A program made the translations under genes and the position numbers. The notes beneath the pieces were generated by a model. The model ran no database searches and was not told where the DNA came from. It was given only the letters and a program-made list of their open reading frames with translations. Of a stretch of 64,000 nucleotides of DNA, positions 1 through 7,472 are shown one piece after another (within the stretch, counting starts at the first letter, position 1; each line of letters starts with the position of its first letter). This DNA comes from Candidatus Neoehrlichia procyonis str. RAC413 (GTDB lineage: Bacteria; Pseudomonadota; Alphaproteobacteria; Rickettsiales; Anaplasmataceae). Location: assembly GCF_000964795.1 (NCBI RefSeq), contig NZ_LANX01000001.1, forward strand, positions 496,001 to 560,000, written 5' to 3'.

Positions 1-191
1 GATAAAATAAACCTATCTCTATTAAACCAATTATAATTTTTTACACTAAATTTTAAAAACTTATGAAATAAGATTGTTGCAACATCTGCCATACCTAAAG
101 GCATACCCGGATGACCAGATGCAGCTTTTTGTATAGCACTTACCGATAAGAACCTTATAGAATTAGCCATAATAGCATAATTATCATTCAT
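1..191 (-). CDS. tkt: Transketolase, N-terminal part (runs off left edge)
   Basis: Reading the minus strand from the ATG at 189-191 gives 63 codons that continue past position 1. Residues 22-36 read [15 protein letters not shown], followed by MADVATILF. This is the thiamine-diphosphate and substrate-binding start of transketolase, which moves two-carbon ketol units between sugar phosphates in the non-oxidative pentose phosphate pathway. An in-frame TTG lies 4 codons upstream, but the ATG is the simpler start. Only the 5' end is visible, so intactness cannot be judged. The family call is secure from the SGHPGMPLG motif. Confidence 0.9.
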   Translation of the reverse strand, partial: MNDNYAIMANSIRFLSVSAIQKAASGHPGMPLGMADVATILFHKFLKFSVKNYNWFNRDRFIL

Positions 192-227
192 TACTTTGCT
201 CAATATTATTCGTTAATACAACACCTT

Positions 228-1697
228 TTATATATTAAGATACTTATTGATTAAATAATTTTTATAAAAATCCACATTCAGCGATTGCTTAGTGACCTTT
301 TGTAATAAAGCCATGCTATTGTATTTAGCACCATAAGAATGTAAATTTTTACTAAGCCATATAAATAAGTTTTTAAAATTACCTTTAGAAACCTCTTCTA
401 AAATTTCTGTATCACATTTTTTAATAGTATCAAAAATTTGTGCAGCAACAATAGCAGAAATTGCCATACAAGGAATATATCCAAATAACCCATTTATCCA
501 ATAACCATCCTGCATTAATTGATCAAAATCATCATTTGAAGTAAGGTTAAAATAATACTTTATACCCTGAAACCAAGCATCAGGTAAATCTTTTACTTGC
601 AAATCATCATTAATCATTTCCTTCTCCAAAGTATATCGCAACATCACATGGGCAAGAAAAGTTACTTCATCAGATTCATCAAATAATGTACTAGGCTGGA
701 TTCTGGTAAAATACGAATAAATATTTTCACAGCTACTAACCTTTCCACGCAATGATAAAAACTTTTTTACACTAGGAGCTATATAATTAATAAAGCCCTT
801 ATCATGCATCAAATGGCATGACATTAACATTCCTTGAGCTTCATACATAATACTTCCTGAGTACCTACCTACTAACTGATTAGCCCATTGCTTTGGTAAA
901 TTTAATTCATATAAAAAATATCCGATATTTTTTAGCAAGTTTTCAATTCCACATTTATAATTCAACTCGTCATATCTAACAATAAATTCATATTTTTCTT
1001 TCACAACATAGTTATTACATGATGCTTTAGTGAATATAACATCATTTTGAATGCCAAATAAAGATAAACAATAATTCCCAAAAGCTTTTTGCTTATCCTC
1101 ATCAACACTTTTGGCATAGTATACCCTAGAATGATTTTGCTTCTCAATAGCTTCATGCACAAACTGACGTAAAAATGCACCAATATCAGTAAACACTTCA
1201 TCTATCTTTTTCTCACTTAAATCAGCGTCGTACATACTTAATACAGCATCATATTTATTATTCATTTTTAAACTTGTTGATCTTATACTAGACATATCAG
1301 ATACTAACTTTACAACTTCTGACAAATTGCCCATAACATCTTTCAAAGAACTATTTTTATTACGAAATAACTCCCATTGCTGTCCACAATTTACCTTTGC
1401 CTTAAATAAATCCTTTATTAGATTCACAGGTACATTTTTATTATGTTGATACGCTCTATGCATATGATTTAAATTTGCAAGTTCCCAATCATTAAGTTTT
1501 TTTTTGTTATTAAGAGAAAAGTTAATCATTTCATCTATCATATCATCAGTAATAATCTCATATCTAATTTCTTGAAGAGTATTAATGCGCTCTATCTTGC
1601 TATCAAGATCCATAGTACTGCATTCCAATAACCTTATAGTATCATCAATATTATTAATTCTACTAAACACCTGTTCTAAAAATTTATAATGCTTCAT
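228..1697 (-). CDS. Degenerate M32 (Taq-type) carboxypeptidase homologue, probably inactive
   Basis: The 489-residue protein has the length and layout of M32 thermostable carboxypeptidases. The C-terminal block GYWINGLFGYIPCMAISAIV matches the family's HWSxGxFGYFPxYxLG block, and SIMYEAQGM matches the family's IHESQSR block. The zinc site HExGH is replaced by KNIGY (about residues 256-260; bases 918-932), so both histidine ligands and the catalytic glutamate are missing. The third ligand glutamate survives in EAQG (bases 831-842). The family HPF motif also appears changed, to NNY. The frame is open and full length, so the protein is probably kept for a non-catalytic role, or decay is recent. 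The start at 1697 (MKHYKFLEQ) fits the family N-terminus better than the in-frame ATG six codons upstream. The gene is convergent with nothing and lies 36 bases upstream of tkt. Confidence 0.75.
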   Translation of the reverse strand: MKHYKFLEQVFSRINNIDDTIRLLECSTMDLDSKIERINTLQEIRYEIITDDMIDEMINFSLNNKKKLNDWELANLNHMHRAYQHNKNVPVNLIKDLFKAKVNCGQQWELFRNKNSSLKDVMGNLSEVVKLVSDMSSIRSTSLKMNNKYDAVLSMYDADLSEKKIDEVFTDIGAFLRQFVHEAIEKQNHSRVYYAKSVDEDKQKAFGNYCLSLFGIQNDVIFTKASCNNYVVKEKYEFIVRYDELNYKCGIENLLKNIGYFLYELNLPKQWANQLVGRYSGSIMYEAQGMLMSCHLMHDKGFINYIAPSVKKFLSLRGKVSSCENIYSYFTRIQPSTLFDESDEVTFLAHVMLRYTLEKEMINDDLQVKDLPDAWFQGIKYYFNLTSNDDFDQLMQDGYWINGLFGYIPCMAISAIVAAQIFDTIKKCDTEILEEVSKGNFKNLFIWLSKNLHSYGAKYNSMALLQKVTKQSLNVDFYKNYLINKYLNI

Positions 1698-2264
1698 AAA
1701 CAACACAATCCACAAAAAATACTTTTAATTTCTTTTCGTAGAAATAATACACTTAAATACCCATTTATCAAAATAATTAAAGAACACACAATACAATAAT
1801 CATGCAAAAAACGAATAATAAACTTTATTAATTAAAATTCATAATCCAATACATTCTAAAATCACTCTCTCATCAACTGTCATACTAATTTATGACTAAT
1901 TAAAGGCCTTTAGCATTTAGCTCTTATATGTTCTTATATGTATCTAGTCTATAAAGTATAATCTTAACAAAAATTAGCTGATTTTAAAAGTTATAGGCAA
2001 ACATTCCTAAACATCATTTAATATGAATACCAAAGATATTATACAATATAACAAACTTAACAAACACCTATATAAAACCCTAGTTTTTGTACTTTATAAT
2101 TACAATCTTTTAAATATATAATTACACTATGTATACTTGCAAAAAAAAATCTAACTTACACACTATCAAAATAACATTATTTAATTTTTTACCTGATCAC
2201 ACAACTCAAACAATAAACAACATTAACATTATTAATGCTATGGTAGCAATTTATATAAAATTCT

Positions 2265-2309
2265 AATCTGTCTTCTAATATAGTTGCTAATATAATAGAA
2301 GACTAGATT
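2265..2309. repeat. Imperfect inverted repeat (potential hairpin)
   Basis: The arms are AATCTGTCTTCTAATATA (2265-2282) and its near-complement at 2291-2309, separated by 8 bases, with one bulge and one mismatch. A second small inverted repeat, CAACT/AGTTG, follows at 2315-2329. No T-run follows on either strand, so it is not a standard terminator. It could be a small RNA or a decayed repeat. It lies in the middle of the gap, far from any gene. Confidence 0.5.
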
Positions 2310-2561
2310 CTGCTCAACTAATATAGTTGTACAAAATACACTCATAGCAGACATAATTATTAATATGCAACAAATCTCTAACAAAATTAATTTATCAATA
2401 AAGCAATAAAAACATAAATATTACTGTATTAGTTTGCTACAAACCACTTATCACAAAGTTCATATACAATTTAGGCACACATAAAAATAGTAAATTTATA
2501 AATACAAACCTATAATGTAAAGCATATAGGCCTTTATTTACTTACACTTAAATTGAACTAT

Positions 2562-2784
2562 TGATGCAAAAGTCCTTCTTAATACAGATAACACCTATTG
2601 ATTTATTATCACATTATAATAATAGCAGTAAAAGTCCTTACAATTTACAATAAAGACATACCATACTACTAATGTGTTACATCATAAACATAAAATCATC
2701 TAATTTTTAACCTAAACAACTTTAAAAATAACTTTTGCTGATAAAATAATTATTAATAATAATCTTATCTTATTAGAACCAAAG
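2562..2784. repeat. Dispersed repeat, copy 1 (partner at 6174-6372)
   Basis: This stretch aligns in the same orientation with 6174-6372. Shared blocks include TGCAAAAGTCC at the left end, GTTACATCATAAA in the middle, and ACTTTAAAAATAAC followed by TACTGATAAAAT-like and AATAATCTTATCTTA sequence at the right. The middle is diverged and has indels. The strength of the right-hand half makes common descent likely. The source gene or element was not recognised. Confidence 0.65.
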
Positions 2785-3090
2785 CTTTTAAGTTTTCATA
2801 AGTTAATTTTGACCTTATATACACACAATTAAGTATCACTTATTACGTTTCAGAAAATAAAATTTCTAATTTTAATATAATAGCTTGTTATATTTTTATA
2901 AATAAATTACATTACGGAAAGCCACGCTTTTGTTTTATTACGTCTTTAATTTTTATAAATGTTACATCCACTTTTGAAAATAATATTATTTAATACAAAA
3001 CTCATATACCTTATAAATAACAACATATAGACAATATACCAATTTTGTTAATTTAACATAAAAATCAGTGCTATAAGTATTATTTTTCTC

Positions 3091-3120
3091 TTGACTTAAT
3101 GCTATTTTAAGTAATTATTT
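3091..3120 (+). promoter_or_regulatory. Possible pal promoter
   Basis: TTGACT at 3091-3096 is a good -35 box. An AT-rich stretch at about 3112-3120 could serve as a weak -10 box 15-18 bases downstream. It lies about 55-80 bases before the pal start. The -10 match is poor, so this is tentative. Confidence 0.35.
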
Positions 3121-3174
3121 AATATATTTAAAATTAGCTTTTTTATGTTCCAGATTATTTGTAGGAGTTGTTAT

Positions 3175-3663
3175 ATGCAGAAGTGTAAGTTTATTGTTTG
3201 TTTTTTTATGTTATCTTTTTTTATGACCGGATGTGGAGCTTTACATAAAGATAAGATTCAAGTTAATGCTGATAAGGTTTTTTTCAACACTAAAAATGTT
3301 GAAAAGGTATACTTTGATTATAATAAATCAGACTTAAGAGAGACTGATAAAAGTGTATTATCAAAAATAGCATATAAATTAAAAAGCAACCCTAATACTA
3401 ATATAGTGGTTGTTGGACATACTGATATAAGAGGTACTGAAGAATACAATATGGCCTTAGGTGAAAGAAGGGCAAGTACAGTTAAAAAATTCCTTGTAAA
3501 TTGTGATAGTTCTTTAGCTTCTAGGATTACTGTACAATCCAAAGGCAAAAGCGAACCTGACGTTTTAGTATACTCCGAAAATCATAAGGAAGCTGAAAAT
3601 GCTCACTCACAAAATCGTAGAGCTGTTATTATTTTTGAAGAAGATACTTCTTTAGCTAGCTAA
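3175..3663 (+). CDS. pal: Peptidoglycan-associated lipoprotein Pal (OmpA-like C-terminal domain)
   Basis: The protein has 162 residues. An N-terminal lipoprotein signal ends in the lipobox FMTGC, putting the acylated Cys at residue 20. The OmpA-like domain follows, with YFDYNKSDL at its start and GHTDIRGTEEYNMALGERRA as the peptidoglycan-binding signature. It is an outer-membrane lipoprotein of the Tol-Pal type. In Anaplasma and Ehrlichia, OmpA/Pal proteins are surface-exposed and act in host-cell entry (known of the family, not seen here). The start at 3175 is supported by AGGAG at 3163-3167; an upstream in-frame ATG at 3145 lacks this and would spoil the signal peptide. It appears to be a single-gene unit closed by the terminator at 3688-3717. 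Confidence 0.9.
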   Translation: MQKCKFIVCFFMLSFFMTGCGALHKDKIQVNADKVFFNTKNVEKVYFDYNKSDLRETDKSVLSKIAYKLKSNPNTNIVVVGHTDIRGTEEYNMALGERRASTVKKFLVNCDSSLASRITVQSKGKSEPDVLVYSENHKEAENAHSQNRRAVIIFEEDTSLAS

Positions 3664-3687
3664 GCCAAAGTAGTAAAAAATAGTATT

Positions 3688-3717
3688 AGGCTAGATGGAA
3701 AAAATCTAGCCTTTTTT
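3688..3717 (+). terminator. Rho-independent terminator of pal
   Basis: The stem arms GGCTAGAT (3689-3696) and ATCTAGCC (3704-3711) are perfectly complementary around a 7-base loop. A run of six T follows at 3712-3717. It starts 25 bases after the pal stop and is the clearest factor-independent terminator in the window. Confidence 0.85.
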
Positions 3718-4189
3718 ATTTTTAGGTAGTAATTATATTTTTTAAATTACGAATCTTAACTAAAACAATATTTATGTTTCTGATTCTGTACATTATTTTA
3801 TAATCGTATTGAATTTAGGAGTTTTTATTTTAGTAAACATAATTATGATTTAGCAGTCTTGTTAACTATCAGCTCTTTATTTGCCTATTTTTAATAACCT
3901 CAGCTTTTCATTCTAATATTCAATATATAGGTGCTATGTATAGTTGTGCTAATTAGGTTTCACTATTTTTAGTACATTGCTTACTATAATATACGTATAC
4001 TAAATATACCTGTATAAAAATTAGCATTATCTACAATCTTATTTAAAATTATCATAAGATAAACTAAAAATAATTATAATTACCACACTGTTACATTAAT
4101 GTATAATACAATTTAAAAATACCAGCATCAATACTTATGTTACATCCATTATAATAATCCTTGAACACTCGTGAATTATAACTTCTCTA

Positions 4190-4262
4190 TCTCCTACTTA
4201 TCATTTAATGCTTCAAACCGGCAAAAACACTATACAAATTAATAGTTAAAAAATTACATAAA
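4190..4262 (+). pseudogene. Fragment of tgt (queuine tRNA-ribosyltransferase)
   Basis: Bases 4200-4241 read in frame as YHLMLQTGKNTIQI, against YHLMLQPGENIIQK at residues 63-76 of the intact tgt at 20220. The match continues after a small gap with ATTACATAAA. The flanks fade within about 40 bases on each side, and no other part of tgt is recognisable nearby. This is a relic of a partial duplication about 16 kb from its source, in the same orientation. Confidence 0.65.
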
Positions 4263-4686
4263 TTTACAATATATCAAAAAACACATCATATACGATTATA
4301 GTAACATGTGAATTAATATAAAAAAAAAGATCACTTATTATAATTTACTTCTTTAAGATAATCTCTCTAATGTACTCTTTATATCTAATTTCATCCGAAT
4401 ATTAATAAATAAACATATACTTCTTTACCAGAATAACCTTTTACATTTTAGAAATAACAAAGAGAAAGTTCATTTATAATAAAGTTTTGTTATATACCTA
4501 TATTCTCCAAAGACAAGCATAAACTATCCTTATAAAATACTACAATATTTATAATCTATCACTTTTACCATCTTCTGTTTTATTTAACAAACAATTACAA
4601 TCTTTATTCATTGTCATCACCATTACCTAACAAAATTGTTAGAATAAAATATAATTTATTATAGTAAGCTAATACATTTTAAATCA

Positions 4687-4715
4687 TTGACATCATTTCC
4701 TTATTTTGTTAGCTT
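4687..4715 (+). promoter_or_regulatory. Possible purA promoter
   Basis: TTGACA at 4687-4692 matches the -35 consensus exactly. TAGCTT at 4710-4715 sits 17 bases downstream but matches only three of six -10 positions. It lies 33 bases upstream of the purA ATG. Spacing is ideal; the -10 is weak. Confidence 0.4.
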
Positions 4716-4747
4716 AGCTTGGGTTTTTTATTACTTAATAATACATA

Positions 4748-6040
4748 ATGAGAAATATTGTAGTTGTGGGATTACAATGGGGAGATGAAGGCAAAGGTAA
4801 AATAGTAGATTGGTTATCAAAAAATGCAGATGCTGTTGTTAGATTTCAAGGAGGAAATAATGCAGGTCATACCATTATAATTGATAATCAAACATACAAG
4901 TTAAGTTCCTTGCCTTCATCAGTTCTACATAATAATAAGTTATCAATTATAGGGAATGGTGCAGCTATAGATCCATACGCTTTCATTAAAGAAATTGATA
5001 CATTAAAAAATATTAATACTAAAATTAGCAGCAAAAATTTAATTGTATCAGAACTTTGTCCGATAGTTACTAGTGTTCATAGAGAAACAGATGCAATATT
5101 TGAAGAAATGAGAGGAAATAATACAATAGGTACCACACATAAAGGGATAGGGCCATGTTATGAAGATAAGATTGGCCGCAGGGTAATTAGACTATGTGAT
5201 CTTCTAGATCAAGAATCATTACATGATAAAGTATCACATATGCTTTCTTATCATAATTTATTCAGAAAGGCAGCAAATAAGTCTATAATAACTGCAAATC
5301 AAATTATAAAGGAGCTTTTAGATATTACTCCTCAAATAGTGCCATTTATGCGTCCCGTATGGAAAATAATAAATCATTTAATACAAAATAATAAAAAAAT
5401 TATCTTTGAAGGAGCACAAGGCGCCTTATTAGATATTGATCATGGGACTTATCCATATGTCACATCAAGCAACACTCTAGCATCGCAAGTGTATTCAGGA
5501 TGCGGTATAGGTGTATCACATAAGTTACATGTTTTAGGATTAGCAAAAGCATATACAACGAGAGTAGGAAATGGTCCTTTTTTCACTGAACAAAATAACT
5601 CCATAGGAAACATTATGTTTCAAAAAGGTAATGAAATAGGTACTGTTAGCAATAGACATCGCCGATGTGGATGGTTCGATGCAGTATTAACTCGCCAAGC
5701 TATAGCATTATCTGGGGCATCAAGTGTAGCTATAACAAAACTTGACGTACTAGATCATATAGATACAATAAAAATATGTACTCAATACAAATACAATAAT
5801 ACTTTTTATGATTACTTACCGGCATCTCCATATATACAAAAAAGATTAGAACCTGTGTACACAGCATTGCCAGGATGGAATAGTACAACATTCAGTGCAA
5901 CTTCATATAATGATTTACCCATAAATGCTAAGCTTTATATACAAAAATTAGAAGAATTGCTTCAGGTACCGATACATATAATATCAACAGGACCAGACAG
6001 AAAACATATTATTACACTAGATAATCTTTACTTAAATTAG
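4748..6040 (+). CDS. purA: Adenylosuccinate synthetase
   Basis: The protein has 430 residues, normal for PurA. The GTP-binding P-loop GDEGKGK lies at residues 12-18, with Asp13 as the catalytic base. NNAGHT at 37-42 includes the catalytic His41. GTTHKGIGPCYEDKIGR and the later RRCGWFDAV block are also family hallmarks. The enzyme makes adenylosuccinate from IMP, aspartate and GTP, the first committed step to AMP, in the cytoplasm. The ATG is the first in the frame and directly begins the conserved N-terminal strand. It stands alone on the plus strand between two long gaps. Confidence 0.96.
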   Translation: MRNIVVVGLQWGDEGKGKIVDWLSKNADAVVRFQGGNNAGHTIIIDNQTYKLSSLPSSVLHNNKLSIIGNGAAIDPYAFIKEIDTLKNINTKISSKNLIVSELCPIVTSVHRETDAIFEEMRGNNTIGTTHKGIGPCYEDKIGRRVIRLCDLLDQESLHDKVSHMLSYHNLFRKAANKSIITANQIIKELLDITPQIVPFMRPVWKIINHLIQNNKKIIFEGAQGALLDIDHGTYPYVTSSNTLASQVYSGCGIGVSHKLHVLGLAKAYTTRVGNGPFFTEQNNSIGNIMFQKGNEIGTVSNRHRRCGWFDAVLTRQAIALSGASSVAITKLDVLDHIDTIKICTQYKYNNTFYDYLPASPYIQKRLEPVYTALPGWNSTTFSATSYNDLPINAKLYIQKLEELLQVPIHIISTGPDRKHIITLDNLYLN

Positions 6041-6684
6041 TTCACATTAATTTTGCCATTATAAATACCTTAAATTATAGCTTGAATAACAAAACTAAAG
6101 TATAAAGCACGTGAACAAATTCGTATCTTTTGACGCTACATTAGGTATAATATACTAAAATATTAATTAACAACTTATGCAAAAGTCCCTCTAATATATG
6201 ATGGAACACCCCTTGACTTGTGAGAACATATAATGTATAGCCCTTAATAAAAGGATGCCATGCTGCTGTTGTTACATCATAAATATCTAATAATCTAATT
6301 CTTAATCGAAGCAACTTTAAAAATAACCTTTACTGATAAAATCATTATTAGCAATAATCTTATCTTAGAACCATTTTATATTTACACTTTACCCTATAAA
6401 AGTAATTCTATATATGTATGAAGCATATAACTATAAAATAAGTAAAATTTCTCATAATGCTTTCAGGATTGAATTGTGTCACGCTTTCATGTATTTGAAT
6501 ACTATAGTTATTTTAAAACACACTTATATTCGCAATAATGTACTAAACACTAGATTATAAATATAATTAAAACTTAAAAATTAAATTTACATAATTTACA
6601 ATTTTAGCACTGTAACCACACGTTTGACCCAATAATATATAAATACTATTTCGTTAAAATAATGCTGATCATAACATAAATACT
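6041..6684. other. Intergenic region after purA with dispersed-repeat copy and open frame
   Basis: This holds repeat copy 2 (6174-6372). On the minus strand there is a 62-codon stretch (6144-6329) open between stops, with no ATG and no RBS. From about 6375 to 6684 the sequence is closed in all frames and unrecognised. Confidence 0.5.
6174..6372. repeat. Dispersed repeat, copy 2 (partner at 2562-2784)
   Basis: This is the less decayed of the two copies. It shares TGCAAAAGTCC, GTTACATCATAAA and AACTTTAAAAATAACC blocks with copy 1. Read on the minus strand it keeps a 62-codon open frame that includes TTAAWHPFIKGYTLYVLT, whereas copy 1 has several stops in the equivalent place. That suggests the repeat derives from a coding sequence, which I could not identify. 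Confidence 0.6.
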
Positions 6685-6965
6685 ATTACTGAGAATACCT
6701 TCTTATCGCCATTTTACCTAATCGCTTCATCTAAAGTCAGTCTTTAATTTCTTAGCAAGCATTTTTTCCCATAATAATAGCAGTCTCTTATGGAAAATCT
6801 TTTTGTCTTTATAATAAAGCTCCCATTTGTACATAATAACCTTTAAGAGCACATCCTGCCTTTCTATTAACTTATCAATAAACTTGGCTTACGGGCTCAT
6901 AATTACGACCATAAATGGTATATTGCTCACATAATCACTAAACTCACATCATTGACTTCTTTTAG
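6685..6965 (-). pseudogene. dapB fragment, decayed copy
   Basis: This aligns along about 280 bases, in the same orientation, with bases about 23690-23985 inside the intact dapB. Matching blocks include TTGCTTCATCTTAAAGTCA-like sequence, AATAGCAGTC, AAGCTCCCAT, TTTAAGAGCACAT, CTATTAACTT followed by ATCAATAAA, and AAATGGTATATTGCT. Several frame-breaking indels and stops are present. It corresponds to roughly the middle third of DapB, including the HHKDKKDSPSGT region. It ends about 30 bases before the ruvX stop. Confidence 0.85.
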
Positions 6966-6995
6966 TATTTATATAAATTAGTTATTATAAGCATT

Positions 6996-7466
6996 TCATC
7001 GCTGATACAGTTTTATGATATCAAGAACCTGCTGTAAAATTAATGCAGCAGAAATCTTATCATCTATTTTTTGGGATTCTTTTCTACGCATTTTAGCTTC
7101 TTTAGTAATTCTAGAAGCCATAGAAGTAGTATATCTTTCATCATGCAAATATACAACTATTTTATGTTTTTTTATAATCTTATTAACAAAATTAAGAACT
7201 TTATCACACATTTCACTATCTTGTCCATCAAGTTGAATTGGAAATCCTACAACTAATGATCCAGCATTACTATTACTAAAAATATTATATAATACCCCTA
7301 TATCTTTTCTAGTATTACACCTTTTATATACAATATATGGTATAGCTATTAGATTCGTGATATCGCTTAATGCAATGCCAAGCTTTCTTTCACCAAAATC
7401 AATACCCATTATCTTTTTACTAATGTCAATATTCAAAAAAAAATCTTCAATATTTCTATATAACAT
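6996..7466 (-). CDS. ruvX: YqgF/RuvX family putative Holliday junction resolvase / pre-16S rRNA nuclease
   Basis: The protein has 156 residues with an RNase H-like fold. GIDFGERKLGIALSD carries the first catalytic aspartate (residue 23). VVGFPIQLDG is the second conserved block, DERYTT (109-114) supplies the second acidic site, and DDKISAALILQ (from 135) the third. The family acts in 16S rRNA 5' maturation and was proposed as a resolvase; both names are in use. It lies 6 bases downstream of nrdA on the same strand, so the two are likely co-transcribed. Confidence 0.88.
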   Translation of the reverse strand: MLYRNIEDFFLNIDISKKIMGIDFGERKLGIALSDITNLIAIPYIVYKRCNTRKDIGVLYNIFSNSNAGSLVVGFPIQLDGQDSEMCDKVLNFVNKIIKKHKIVVYLHDERYTTSMASRITKEAKMRRKESQKIDDKISAALILQQVLDIIKLYQR

Positions 7467-7472
7467 TACGTA

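Larger units (their letters stand above)
1698..3174. other. Long intergenic region with hairpin and one copy of a dispersed repeat
   Basis: About 1.5 kb with no credible gene. It holds an imperfect inverted repeat at 2265-2309, the first copy of a dispersed repeat at about 2562-2784, and a possible promoter for pal near 3091. The rest is AT-rich sequence, frequently stopped in all frames. I see no tRNA or structured RNA beyond the hairpin. Confidence 0.6.
3718..4747. other. Intergenic region pal-purA with gene remnants
   Basis: About 1 kb without an intact gene. It contains a piece of tgt-like sequence near 4190-4262, described separately. A 17-codon stretch at 3841-3891 reads like the first transmembrane segment of a CPA1 sodium/proton antiporter before hitting stops. 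The remainder is AT-rich and closed in all frames. Confidence 0.5.
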
